Positions 31,901-45,092 of a DNA stretch of 64,000 nucleotides are shown piece by piece. Made by a program: the position numbers and the translations under genes. Origin of the DNA: Litoditis marina (lineage: Eukaryota > Nematoda > Chromadorea > Rhabditida > Rhabditidae); NCBI GenBank assembly GCA_964036275.1, contig OZ038437.1, forward strand, positions 11,910,733-11,974,732. The letters run 5' to 3'. Below the pieces are notes generated by a model that did not search any database, was not told the DNA's origin, and saw nothing but the letters and a program-made list of their open reading frames with translations. Numbering within the stretch: position 1 is the first letter of the stretch; each line of letters begins with the position of its first letter.

Positions 31901-34251
31901 CCAATGATTCCTGCCAATATATGTTAGTAATGGAAAAACCCTTTTTTGACCAATTCCTATAATGAACTCCAACAGTTCGTATAGATTAATGTATAGAAAA
32001 TTATCAAAATCGAGAAAACCAGACAGGGTTCATGTTTAAACGTAAAAACACAATAAGTACTCAACTTACTTTTGATTTTCTGAACCGAACCAGTTTTTTC
32101 TAGAACAATTATAGCCTATAAGCGTTTGAACTAGTTTTTTGGAGCTCGAGCGGATTGTAATATGTACGTGAACCCATGATTTTCAGTTAGAAACGGAAAG
32201 ACAAGATTCGATGCAGAAAATAGAGGAAAGTCGAAATGAGTTGGATCGAACGAGTGGAAAACTGGCCAAATTGAGCATGGAAATCAGCGAAGTGAAGAAA
32301 AACTGGGAAGAACTTCGCGAAAAGAAATGTTGTCACACAGAAAAGGTTTGGAGTTTGAGCAATCATTCAGTTATAGAACTTTGATTTTCCATTACAAATT
32401 GATGTATGTTTGATTCAAGCATCCGTAAAAGCACGTTTTGCTTGGTAAATATAAAATTCATAAGCGTATACTTATGGAGTGCGTGGAGATAACTATAACA
32501 AAATTATCATATAAAATAGAGTGAACTTTTTCGGGTATTTTCAAGGCGTCGTGGATATAACGGGGAGTAAACCAAACTTTTCATTTGTATCGAGTTTCGA
32601 GGTCTATTATACATTCAATAAATGTTTGCTCAGTTTCAATAATTTTTCTATTCTCTTGAAAAAGGCGCAACATTCTTGGTCTCAAAAACTCTATTCCCAC
32701 CTTCAGGTGTTCGATGAAGATGAATCGAACTTTCCGGCGAGCGACGAGTGTTTGATGGAATACGAATATCACGATTTCAAACATCACTTTACCGAATTGC
32801 AAAAGGTTGGTCCGGGTTCAAATTGATGAACTGACGCATTGAAATACAGAAACTGCATTCTTTTATTGTCGAAATTTGGTCAAAAACATTTGACTGATAT
32901 CAAAAAATGAGAAGAACTTCAGACACGAATGTTGTGAAAGAAAAGGTTCGAATATTTATTAATAATAGAAACATAGAAACTAGGGTTTGTAATGGAAACT
33001 TTCAAAACAATCAACACCTATTAAGCCGCGATAATTTAGTCGACGTAAATGGATGTTTGCTCTCTTCACTGCTAGTTTGGTGGTGCTCGATAATCTGCGA
33101 TCAGTAACAGCGCGGACGCACCGGCACGTACGCATTTTTATGAAGACGCGCACAAATTGTTCGCAAAACAGCTCGAAACGTATCGTTAATTTAGATGACG
33201 TAACAAATAACGTGTGTGAAGTTTTTCAGATTTTACCTATTCTCTGTTTGATTAAGATTTAAGTTTGGTGTTCTAAAACAGAAATCACCTCTCAGTCGAA
33301 AGTTGATACAGTAATTCTGACTGTAGTTTGGCTCATAAAAGGTTGGGTCTCGACCGATTTCTATTTTTGATTTCTATTTTTCTGAGTTTTCATGTTTTTC
33401 AATCGGTCCAAATTAGTGGAACTGTCCCTTTAAACGAATTATTTTCAGAAAGTATCCGAACTGAGTGTCAAAGCGATTTCTTCTAGAAATAGCAAACTAA
33501 TTTGCAAAATAAGCGGAAACATTACGTCTGCGGCCGGAGTTTCGTCAAAAGTCAATGATCAAGTCGTTTCTGTTTTGAAGGCGGGAAGTACAGAACTGAA
33601 GGTAATTAGTAGAATTTGATAAAACTTGCACGTGAATGATCATCAGAAACGTATTTTTCGCATAACTACGTTTTCATTTACGAGGTCATGATGTGGTCGA
33701 CTGAAAAATTGTGTGTAAATTCGATGCTGAATAATAATAATAAATAATAATCTTTTACGGCAACTATTTCAGCCGTGTATTACTTTATTCAACTAACAAC
33801 CATGACAATTATCACTGATAAATCCGTAGAGGGGTGGGGGTCCGTAGATAAGAAACTAGGCATGGGTGAGTGTTATTACCAGCTCATGCGGTCCGCCATG
33901 AAGATACCGCGCCGAATGGGATCGAACCATGGTGTTTTGAGTGCTAGCGCGCACACAACCAGTCGACCACTCGGTCCCAAAAAAAAGTATGAAAACCTCT
34001 TATATTTTGTCTGATTCTAAGTTAGCATTACACAGCGCGTCGAGAAAGAAATCATCGAAATATCGTCAGACCGACCCAACTTGCATTCTAGTTGATCATA
34101 CATTCTTCATTATTGAATATTTCTATTTTTCTCTATTGTTACTGCTCTTTTCAAGGATGCCTTGGACGATTTGATTCCGCTTGAAGCTGAGTTTCCAACT
34201 TATTCGGCAAAAAGCAAAAAAGAAAACTCCGACGAGAAACTTCTTGAATAG
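28922..34251 (+). CDS. Secreted Cys-rich/coiled-coil protein, unknown family (plus copy)
   Basis: Exons: 28922-29279, 29649-29747, 30256-30300, 30543-30604, 31418-31561, 32187-32345, 32707-32805, 33449-33601 and 34156-34251. All phases agree and give about 404 residues. Residues 1-25 are hydrophobic (IFFVLFICHI) and look like a signal peptide. Residues about 90-150 are Cys-rich (MCDMMTEEECDNV, WYLCKE, ICGCQSHGGKCKV, HNCCLNLS). A short block, RACLNYLEVKL, follows. Exons 5-6 are strongly heptad-like (ELETENEEHKQKCKELQK and KLAKLSMEISEVKK). The C-terminal exons have SKVNDQVVSVLKAGSTELK and DALDDLIPLEAEFP. An acceptor TTTCTTTCAG at 29157 with the phase of the minus copy suggests that part of the first ORF may be intronic. 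I do not recognise the family; its function is unknown. A polyadenylation signal is at 34612. Confidence 0.7.
29925..30036 (+). mobile_element. Family 2 element lacking its tRNA-like core
   Basis: Starts TCGTCGCTCACAGAAAGGCGGGGG and ends TATAAATTTGGCACGCACTATA. The A/B-box part present in other copies is deleted. It is in an intron of the plus-strand gene. Confidence 0.55.
31272..31398 (+). mobile_element. MITE family 3, intronic copy
   Basis: GAATAGTCACGTGAAGTTAGC...CATTGCACGTTCTCAG...TTTCACGTGACT. It ends only about 20 bp before the acceptor of the first coiled-coil exon (31418). Confidence 0.6.
32888..32945 (+). pseudogene. Decayed copy of the end of a coiled-coil exon
   Basis: GAGAAGAACTTC...GAATGTTGTGAAAG...AAAAGGTTCG parallels the end of exon 32187-32345 (GGAAGAACTTCGCG...ATGTTGTCAC...AAAAGGTTTG), including the donor. 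It has in-frame stops and lies after the next exon, so it is a duplicated exon end. Confidence 0.55.
33765..34010 (-). repeat. tRNA-like repeat in the last intron of the plus copy
   Basis: On the minus strand GGGACCGAGTGGTCGACTGG (A-box-like) and CATGGTTCGATCCC (B-box-like), then a block with GGACCCCCACCCCTCTACGG. A related copy is at 37625-37870 in a different intron of the minus gene, so it inserted separately. Confidence 0.6.
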
Positions 34252-34611
34252 TGTTCTTAGAGATGTGTATTTTTTAATACTTGTTGTTAAGACAGGGTGT
34301 ACTTTGATCCAGTTGTGTACCTTTGTTTTGCACTAGCTGGCTACCTTTCACATTTTTTATTTATTTCTGCCCAAATATTCGTGTTAGACAATTTCAATCG
34401 GTAATTTCAGTTATATTTTAGCAATTCTTTTCATGTCATTCAACTGTATTATGGAAAACGTGTACATGTATTGTCTTTGCTGATCACCATTGTTGTTTGA
34501 GCGAGAAGATTTCATTTCAATATTCAGTCTACAAAAATGTTTCTACTTGTACTCACTTCAGTATTTTAATCTTCCATGACATGTATTCTGTATTATTTTT
34601 GTATCTGATTC

Positions 34612-34617
34612 AATAAA
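34612..34617 (+). terminator. Polyadenylation signal of the plus-strand coiled-coil gene
   Basis: AATAAA about 360 nt after the stop at 34251, in T-rich sequence. Confidence 0.5.
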
Positions 34618-34639
34618 ACTTCGAACCGAATAAATGACA

Positions 34640-36600
34640 CATTTTTCATTGAAGTACCTTTATTTGGCTAAAATCAGCCTCGTTTCACCAGAGTCATCTG
34701 TGAAAATAAATGACAAGCTCGACATGTAAAAATTAAACTACTTTGATTGATTGATTTATCTACATGCAAGCATGTGATATACAAGAGGAGAACAAAAATG
34801 TAACGGTAGGATATAAAAAACATTCAAAAGCGGAAAAGTGTCGGAAATATAACATCATTTGGTAATCACAGTGAATAAAAAGTTAACAATGTGACAGTAC
34901 TGATAAAAAATCACACAGGGAAACTAAATGAATAGGATTAATAAAGAGAAGAACATGATAACTGTCCCCTCTAGTATTCGCATCAATTGATAGAGCTCGC
35001 CTTGTCTACTACTGCACCCTTGTCACCATTATTGTACAAACAACCATAAAACTAGAATTGTTAAAAATTACATAACTGATCAAACAGCAGTCGAATTTTC
35101 GCTAATTGCTATTATAACTACTATACGAAGTGAAAGACAATGGTTGAAGTACACTCTTGTACGAAAATTCACATTTGTTCTACTGTGGTCAAACAGTTTC
35201 TGTATTAGTGTGAAAAACGAGTGTTAAGAAAGTAATGGTTAGTTTTGGAGATCACATAAACTGAAAAATATGAAACAGGTCCAACAAACGGATATTTTGA
35301 GAACTATGTCTGTCTCAGTCAAAACATGTGAGAAGAGACCCCTCGAGGTTGCAGAAAAAGGCGGTGAATTTCTTCCCGAACCGACTCTTCCCGAACCGAA
35401 ATGAAACCGATTCTTCCCAAATCAGCTGGTTCGTTTCAAAACCGAACCAAATTTATGCGGAAAAAGGTGAAACCCAACTAATTCAACTAATAAATGCTGA
35501 AATTGGTCGACTACGTAACGTTTGTTAGGGTTTGGTTCGGTTTACTGCCGGTTTGAATACCAAAGTGGTTCGGAGAAGAGACCCCTATACGGCGTTGCAG
35601 GAAGAGGCGAAATGGGAATATTCTTCTATTCTCAAAGCGGGACGAAAAGGAATGTTCATATAAACTGCAGTGCGCTATACGTATTCACAATAATCTAAGG
35701 GCTCATCACTTAAATCTAACTGTTAACTACAATAAATCACTACTTTGTCTTCATTTCCATTCATCGCGTTTTTCTCAGCTTCAGAGGTTGATCAAAATGT
35801 GTTTCACTTTGGTGTCCTACCTTAACTAAGATGGCACTAATTTCCCCACTTGTCAGTCGCAGGGTAGTTGAGCGCTCTATTTTTTCAAATTGGGTTTCTG
35901 TGAGTATCGCGTGAGAGGATTTACGCAAGATTAGAATAATAGTAATTATATTCGCTAAAGTTTGCGATGTAAGATGTAAGGTTCAGAAACAAATTACCCC
36001 AAAAGCACGGAATGAAGACCAGAGAAAAACCGAGAACGCAAAACTTTTCTTTGAATTGTTCTCAAATGTTCACATATACTGCAAATTCATTTGGCACAAT
36101 GATAGACGGGTGATGAAATGTCTCTCAATTCAACGTTTTACTTTCTTTCAACTTTCACTTTTATCTTGTTTTCGAATCTCAAAAATAAAAGCAAGTATTC
36201 CAAATATTTATACATGAACAACAACAAACACAAGGGGTTTGATTAAAATAGCAAGAATAGAGATACTTAGATAAGAGCACAAACTCAAAATTATAACAAC
36301 ATATCAGTAATAGAATGGAAATGTCGCTTGATTGGGTTCATCACTTACATTGTACTGAACAGTGAAGTGATTTCAAATGAGTTTGGACGATCTGCGGCGA
36401 AACTGAACGTTGTTTACAACAATTTGGTATTTTTCCCAAATGAAGAAATTTGAGAATCCACGTCTTCATAATGAAGAAGAGTGCAACAAATATTGCCTGT
36501 TCACAGAATATTTCCACAGAACGTCCGATATAATGCACTCAACAGCAAAAGATCTCAGATAACATGACAAATTGCAAAATTCGGATCAAGAATAACTGGG
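34640..36600. other. Intergenic space between the two tail-to-tail genes
   Basis: A fragment of the foldback element (35210-35320) and a near-duplicate of GAGAAGAGACCCCT at 35332 and 35574 are present. No exon was found. No clear AATAAA for the minus gene was found within it. Confidence 0.45.
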
Positions 36601-36623
36601 AAAGTTTAAAATAACAAGAACGC

Positions 36624-39600
36624 CTATTCTAGAAACTTCTCGTCAACATTCATATTGTTAGTTTTTGTAGAAGAGTTCGGGAACTCTGCTTCCAGTGGAA
36701 CCAAATTGTCTAGTGCACTCTGAAATAGACTAAGAGTTTTGTTTCTCAAATTCGGAAGCTCACGAAAGTGACAGAACATCAGTTGTAGTTCTAGACCGGT
36801 CGTAAATTCCGAATCACCCTTCGAAGGGCTTTTCTGCCCTTTTCTCGAATATCCGAGCGGTTTCTCTGTCTACTGATTTAGAGTTAGTTTCACAAAACAG
36901 GAACGTTAACTGTGAATTTCACTTTCTATTTTGTTCAAATTGTGAAAAAAAATTACTCCGAGAGTTTTTAGAACCCCCCCCCTTAGATTGGTGCAAATTT
37001 TTGAAATATTACCCTCATCTGAACTTTTCACGCATGAAAAAAAAAATTTCACCCAACAGAAAATTATTGAAAATATGAGCTCAGTAAAAGGTGCCACTCA
37101 AAATCGTTTCGACCCTGATTCAAGACGATTTTGGTGTTGTTCTCAGAGGGTTGGGTCAGTCTTGAATCAGGGTTGACACGATTTTGAGTGGCACCTTTCA
37201 CTGAGCACATATTTTATAATAACATTCAAAAAGTCCTAATGACAATAATTTTTTTGTTTCTAATAAATATAACACTATTTCTGCTCCGTTCAGCCTGATA
37301 GTATCCGAGAAACCTAATTTATTCTGAAAACCAACCTTCAGCTCCGAAGTTCCTGTTCTCAACACACACACCACTTCATCATTGACTTTCGTGGAAATTT
37401 CGGATGTTGAGACAATTTCCCGAGTAATTTTGCAGATGAGTCTGCTGTTTCCAGTCGAACAGGCTCTGACACTCAGTTCGGCAAATTTCTGAAACATTCT
37501 TTTGTTAATGAGTTCTCAAGCTGAAACCATTTGTAGAGTAACAACGAATTCTTGGAAAAAAATAGGTATAGTAACAATTTCATCCAAAATCGAAATCAAT
37601 TGAGTCTCGTATCCGTGTTCCACAGAAATATTCAAAAGTTTCTGAGTGATCGACTGGTTGTGTGCGCGCTAGCACTCGAAACACTATGGTTCGATCCCTC
37701 TCGGCGCGGTATTTCCATGACAAACCGCATGAGCTGGTAATAAAGCTCACCCATGCCTTGTTTCTCTACTACGGACCCCACCCCTCTACGGATACTACAC
37801 GATACTCATTGTCGTGGTTGTAAATGTAGGAATAAAGTAACAAACGGCTGAAATAGTTGCTGTGAAAGATTATTATTGTTATTATTGTTATTTCAGTTCT
37901 ATGAACAGTTGACAAAATTGTGCTGCTACTTCCATAACTTCGAAAAAGAACACACCTTCTGTAGAGCAGCGAACTGTTGTTTATGTTCAGTGTTCTCATA
38001 TTCCAGTAGATTTTCGTCACTGCCCGCGAAATTCAAATCATTGTCCTCACTTATCTAAAAATTGGAGAAAAACATAAGAATTACGTTTCAGTTAATATCA
38101 GGTTGAGGAATCATTATTATTATTCTCTCCGATGGAACATATTAGACCATATGACTTTCTCCATAATCTAACTTTTGTTTGTTTCATACCCTTTTTCTCT
38201 TTTTGATATAACTTGCATAACATATGGACTTTTTAAATTTGGATTTGGACAGACTGAATAGATGAATAAATAAATGACAAATAAAGAGAGATCGGAATAA
38301 CTTTATATTCAACTTCCGCAAGAACCTTCCTGCTCTTCCTGATCAACCTCGTCTTCCAACATGCCGTCGTGACATGACCGTACCAGAACTCAACCTATTA
38401 TATTCCCTGCGCAAAGAATGTTACAACGCAAACTGCCAGGTCGGTCAGATGAAGTATTATGTGAAAGATCTGGACATAGCTGAACTCTCAACTCCTCGAC
38501 CACTCAACACACCAAGGAATGCGTAGGTTTTGCATGGGGAGCTACCCACCTTCTCTTCTAATCCTATCTCTAGTCTTAAACTTTCTCTTAATTGTTTTCT
38601 CACCAATATTAGATCAATTGCATGTGAAAGTCGTGTGAAACTTGTAACTGAACACTGTAATAGTTTGAATTTTGATTTGGTTTTTCTAACTGAGACATTC
38701 CTACAGTATTCAAAAATGCCAAACTCTTTGACCAATTCTGAAAAATACAATTGCCTACGTTTTGACCGAATTGTTAACCAGAACAAACGTTGCGGTGGTG
38801 GCGTTCTGCTGTTCTATAGGCCCCATTTGAAAATAATTGAAAAGGATATTTCCATGCACACTCATTACTCAAAGCATCTCTGTGAAACTCTCTGTTTCGA
38901 CTTATATGCACACTCCGAGCATTTTCGATTTTTTCTAGTTTATCGTCCTCCTGACACCAACACCATTCAAACAAAATTTCTGTGTAGCCACATTGAATCA
39001 TATTTGCTTCATAACGAGAACAATATTGTGCTTGGTGACCTCAACTGTCCTAAAATTAACTGGAAATCGCTGAGTTCTCCATCTGATCTTCCTCAACGAA
39101 ACTTTCTGAATTTCTGCGTTCAAAATAGCCTGAGACAACTCGTGAACTTTCCCACTCACGTATCTCACAAGGGAACAGCCAATACACTTGACGTAGTTAT
39201 GACTCAACGTGATGATTTGATAGCTCACTGTGACTCATCTCCCCCTTTACTCAATAGTGACCATTCATCGATAGATTTTTCGCTCCAGCTGTCGCATGAC
39301 GGAATGACGTATCATAACAATACACATCAGATTGCGAAAAGACTCGATTTCTCCAAGACAAATTTCGAAAGAGTGAATCAATTCATAGGGAGTTTTAATT
39401 GGCATAGACAGTTCAGTCATTTCTCCACGCTACAGCAGAAGTATGATCATTTCTGTAAAATCACCGAAGAAATTGTTCGGGATAATACCCCGTACTTTTC
39501 TAGAAGGTCAAAGGCCAATTTCCCACCTTATATTCGCAAATTGTTAGCTGAGAAACGTGATGCCTACAAAACATGGCACACCTCCGAGCAGAGCAAACTA

Positions 39601-42600
39601 CGGTATAGGACATTAGTGAAACTACTGCGTAAAAAGCTAACTGCGTTCAGAATGAAAAATGAGAAAAAAGTTCTGGAGTCCGGTAACAAAAAACAGTTTT
39701 TCCAGCATCTTCGTAGGTACATCAAACCCAGAGAAGATATTCCTCCTCTACGCTCACAAAACGGCAAAATAGCTTTCTCCGACCCGGAGAAATCAAACCT
39801 TTTTGCCGAGCAATTTTCCTCTGTTTACGAATTAGATGCTGACACGGTCGTTGACTTTGATAAGTTTGAATTGCCCAAGATGAACACTCGGAAATTCGAG
39901 GTGCCTTTTGAACCGCACATGGTATACAAATACCTCATAGAACAGCCATCAAAAACTACATTCTCCGCCGATTTTCTCAACCAACTACTCTTGAAAAAAT
40001 GCGCTCTTTCATTAGCCCATCCACTTTCACTTCTGTTCCAAGAATCATATGACACAGCGTTCTTACCAAAACAATGGAAAACTTCTTTCATAACACCCGT
40101 TTACAAGAAGGGATTGAAATGTTCGCCCGACAATTACAGACCTATCTCTATCACGTCAGCAGTATGCAGAGTTATGGAAAAAATGATAGCCTACCACATC
40201 AGAACCAAATTCAGCGATCGATTTTCAAAAAACCAATTCGGATTTATTGAGAAAAGGTCATGCAACATAGCGCTCTTGAGTTCTATTGATTCATGGAAAA
40301 AGAAAATTCATACAAATAAGTCTATAGATGTTGTATACTTCGATTTTAGAAAAGCTTTTGATAAAGTCTCTCATGCAAAACTACTATACAAACTGGAATC
40401 ATTCGGTCTGGATTGTCAAATGATTCGGTGGTTCAAAACTTTTCTGACTAATCGAAAATCTTTCGTGAGAACAAACAATGCATTATCTGAACGATCGTTT
40501 GATGTTACCTCAGGAGTACTTCAAGGAACTGTTACAGGTCCTCTTTTATTTCTCATTTTCATCAATGACCTATCATTACTTCTCAATAGTCACCAAGTAC
40601 AACATTGTTTTTTCGCTGATGATCTTAAAATTTATGATTCCAATCCAGAAGTTGTACAAGATACAACTGATCTAGTCTATGAGTGGTCTGTGCACTGGCG
40701 CCTTCCTTTGGCGCAGAATAAAATCAATGTTCTTCATCTCGGTGCAAAAAACACCAGAGAGAAATATTACATCAATGGAAATCTCATTGAACCAAGAGAG
40801 GTCATAAGAGATCTTGGAGTAATGATTGACGAAAAACTAAATTTTGAGTGTCACATAAATCAGCAGATTGCCAAAGCTTCAGCGATTTCAGCAAAAATAC
40901 TTCGGTCATTTTCGTTCGGTACTCCGGAAGAGTATATGGCATTATTCAATACTTATGTTTCACCGGTACTTCTATATTGTAGCGAAATATACTGTCCTTC
41001 TCTTAATTCACACTCATGTCTTGTTTTAGAAGGACCATTAAGGAAATTCACGGCTACCGCTTTTCAGAAATGTAGAGTCTCTTATGAGTCTTACACGGAT
41101 AGATTGAGCATTTTGAACGAACGACCATTCTATTTCAGACGTGCTAAATTTGACTTGTTACAGGCTTACAAAATAAGGACGGGCCTATCCCAGCTTCCCA
41201 TCGTTCCATGGAAAAACAGTAACCTTCCGAGGGATAGGCATCGTCTCATTTTATGCGATAAAATCAGTGATACTAATTGGTTCTTTCCGAGAGTGATAAA
41301 AATGTGGAATTCAATAAGTAAGGATATTGGACAATTGAAAAGTGTTGAGCAATTTAAGACGTATTTGGATGTTATTGATATTGCCGTCCTATTCCAACAT
41401 GTTCCATTTTCACTACAATAGTTTAGATGCGAGTCAACTGAAATGCTAAAAAGCTCCCCATGACCTGAAGATGGAAGAGTTATGCTTCCATCCCTTTGGG
41501 GTTTTCAGTTTATTCCTATTTCACGGAAGATTATTATTATGTGCTATTACTTAGTGGAATAAATATTATTATAAAGAGAGATTGGTGCACCGAGAGTCCG
41601 ATTAAAATATTACCCTCATGTGAGACAAAATGAAATTCATTCCAACGAAATCGAAATTTTACCTCGGTTTTCGAATCAGAACAGTTTTCGCCACGAAGTT
41701 CACTGCATTTTCTTTTCACTTCACCGATTGCAATGTTTAGTTTGGCCAGTTGCTCGGCCTTTCGATCCAACTCTTTTCTACCTTCCTCCATTTTGTGAAG
41801 CCATTCCTGTTTTTCCTTTTCGAACTGCAATTTGTTCCAGTTTATAAAATTATAAACAAGCCATCATCAATTTTCGATGAGACCAAACAATCTTGACATT
41901 CCACCGATTAGGGTCTTGGGAGGTCAAATGTGATTATTCAAAATCTAACCATACCTTTTCTAATTATACCTTTGAAGAATTCGTTCCTCTCTAAATTTGA
42001 TTTTTGAATTTGTATTTTGACCCGATGGAAATCAAAAAATCAATACGAAGCCTATAACTCTTATCACTGTATCTTTTACCGATTTTTCAGAACAGCGACT
42101 TACGTATATGACTTCGCACAGAGAGTTTTTTTTCACTTTCAACGACTGCAAGATAACTGAATTCGTAAAAAAATGTGTTCTACTCTTCCCGTAGTTGGTT
42201 ACAGTCGTCGCCCACGGAAAGGTGGGAGGGTGCTGTTTATCTCAATTTCCGCTGTGTACGGAGACATATCTCCAACTTCAAAGCTTGCCAGCTAACGACT
42301 CTCGTAGCGCAGTGGTCACCACCTGACTACAGATCTTTTGCTCGCAGGTTCGATTCCGGCGAGAGACAACAATTTATAAATCAGGCACGCACTAAAATTA
42401 CCTCTTCAGTTCGACTCTTTTGGACGTTCAATTCGTTCTTCAAACGCTCATTCTCTCTTCTCAATTCCGTGTCCTGCAAAAATTAGTATTTCAAACAAAA
42501 AGGTTATGAAACTATGGGTTGGGTATAGAAAATGAATGAATTTCTGTTGTAGTTTTCTCTCGATACATTAACCAGATTGAACTACAAACACAGCTGGATA

Positions 42601-45039
42601 AAAGACTATAGTCGTCGCCAACGGAAAGACGGGAGGGTACTGTATATCTCAAGTTTTGCTGTGTACGGACACATATCTTCGATTCCGAAGCTTTTCGGCT
42701 ATGTACTCTTGTAGCGCAGTGGCAAGCGCTCAGCTAAGAATCTTTTGCTCGCAGGTTCCATTCCAGCGAGAGACACAAATTTATGCATTCGCCACCCCCC
42801 CCCCCCCCCCTATTCGCAGCCTATATGCTTGCTTCGAAAAGAGTGTCCAAAAGCAGCTGCCCGTAACGTCACGTGAATTAATATTTGATTATGTTTAGCC
42901 GAGTGAAATTTGAGCAAACTCGATTGTTTAACATTGAGTAATTTTTGTGAAATGACATCAACGTCTAAGCGTGAGGAAGGTTCACGTCTAATTGAAAAAG
43001 CAGTATAAAAAACTAGAAAACTTCCCCACCTTCTTCTCAAGCGCTTCACATCTCTCTTGGATCTCCTTGTTTTGCTTTTCGTAATCGTCATTTCTCTTTT
43101 CCAACTCCCCAATTCTCGCGACCATTTGATTTCGTTCTTTGGTACTGATGCCCTTCGTCTCCGGCTAGAACATACAAACATTAACTCTATTTGTGTGATT
43201 GTGAAATATGTTACAATCTTTCAGGTGAATTCTCAATTCTACATCTAACCGGTTTTTGGCAACCATTTTTTTCAGGTTACCTCAGTAAGTAACCGGTCGG
43301 TAACTAAAAGTTGAAAAAGCGGTTTCATTGTAAAGTGTGATTTTACCGTTATTTTGTACGCTAACCGGTTTTTAGTTTTAGGTTAGCTACCGGCTACCTG
43401 CGAGGTAACCAGAAAAAAAAGGTTACCAAAAACCGGTTAGGTTACCAAGAACCCAGTTACATATAGAATTGGCCAATCTTTCATAACTTCTGCACCAGTA
43501 GTAACAACCTAATTAATCGTTCCTGAAGTACGGTGATTTAATTGTTCTTTTCTAAAGTGAACGTTTTCCAAAGTTTTCTAAAGTATTGTATAAAACCATA
43601 GATTTACTATGCCCAACCTTCTCAATCAGATCTGGATACTGGTCGGCCATATATTTCTGATATGCTTCCTTGACATTAACTGAAACGAATACTACAAGAG
43701 TTAATCTGAGAATTAGAAAGAGACAGACTGAGGCTAAATTAACAATATCAGATGTTTTCTTGTTTTCTAGCGCAAACTTCAATCGGAACAACCATGAAAA
43801 CGAATACTGTATTTGCTGGTGGAATTCCGTGATGTAGAAAAGGTAAGGTTCTTATCATTTTCACTTAGACTTCAGATTGATGTTTTTTTTCAGAGAAAAC
43901 ATAAGATTTTCGAGAAGTGGCTGCTGTAGCCAGGGTGAAATACCGCTATTAGAACTTTTTATGTTTTCGAAAATCCTGAACATGATGAAAACCAAGCTGT
44001 AACTTCCGCATTGTCATTCTGCCAGGTGTGGGAATAGTTAAAATGACAATAACTTTACAATTTTCATCAAGCTATGGAATAATGTTTGCTAAAAGATGTT
44101 ACATTATTAATGTTACATGATGTTACATCACAATAAAATGTAAGGTCACCACTCACCCGTTCCGAATGCTGCTTTCACATATCCGACGATCACCCTTTTG
44201 CCTGAACGTAAATAGTTTTTTTCCGGGACAGAATATAGTCATCGCCAACGCAAAGACGGGAGGCTACTGTATATCTCAATTTCCGCTGTGTACGCATACA
44301 TGACTTCCATTCCAAAGCTCGCCGGTTATGTTCACTAATAGTGCAGTGGTTAGCGCCTTGCTACAAGTATTTTGCTCGCAGGTTCGACTTCGGCGAGAGA
44401 CAGCCATTTATTAATTTGGCACTCACTATAGCAAGGTCTGCACAGAGGGAAAAGTTGAAGATATCATTCGCGCGCACTTTCTACCTCATCCGCGGTTGTA
44501 GTTTGATCTTGATGTTAATAAATATAGATCTGATTCTTTTCAGAACTCAATCTATTTCGTGAAATGTGTTAACCTATCGGCCAGTTGCACTGAACATACT
44601 TCCCATGAGCATACTAAATTGTGGTTTTAACACACATGTGAAACACAAATAATTACATGTGCCCTCTCGTTTCCAAAAAGAAGTTGCCCGGATTCACCGA
44701 AAATATCAGATTGAAATAAAAATACTTTGTAATATTTTGACTCACGGCAGGTGTCGTGACAACTATCATGGCAAGAGTTGATGGGAACAACTGTAACAAA
44801 AACTTGATTATGTTCACTGCGAAACTAAGCAAAGGATATATAAAATACGGCTAAGTTTCAATAGAATGCTTCGCATCCGACTACTGAACTTCCCCTTTGT
44901 TTGACTTAACGACCGTCGAAAAATTGAGTAGTTTTGTTTTGAACGATGAGTCTATGATTATTGTTTCCATGCAGTTTTTCTTCCCCTCTTTTTTCTCTCT
45001 AGCTCTCTTTTATCTCCCTCTTTCTTAGAAATTCTCTCA

Positions 45040-45092
<53 letters not shown>

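Noticed and set aside
33765..37870. Shared tRNA-like repeat as proof that the inverted duplication carried it
   Set aside because: The two copies lie in different introns of the two paralogues, so separate insertion is more likely.
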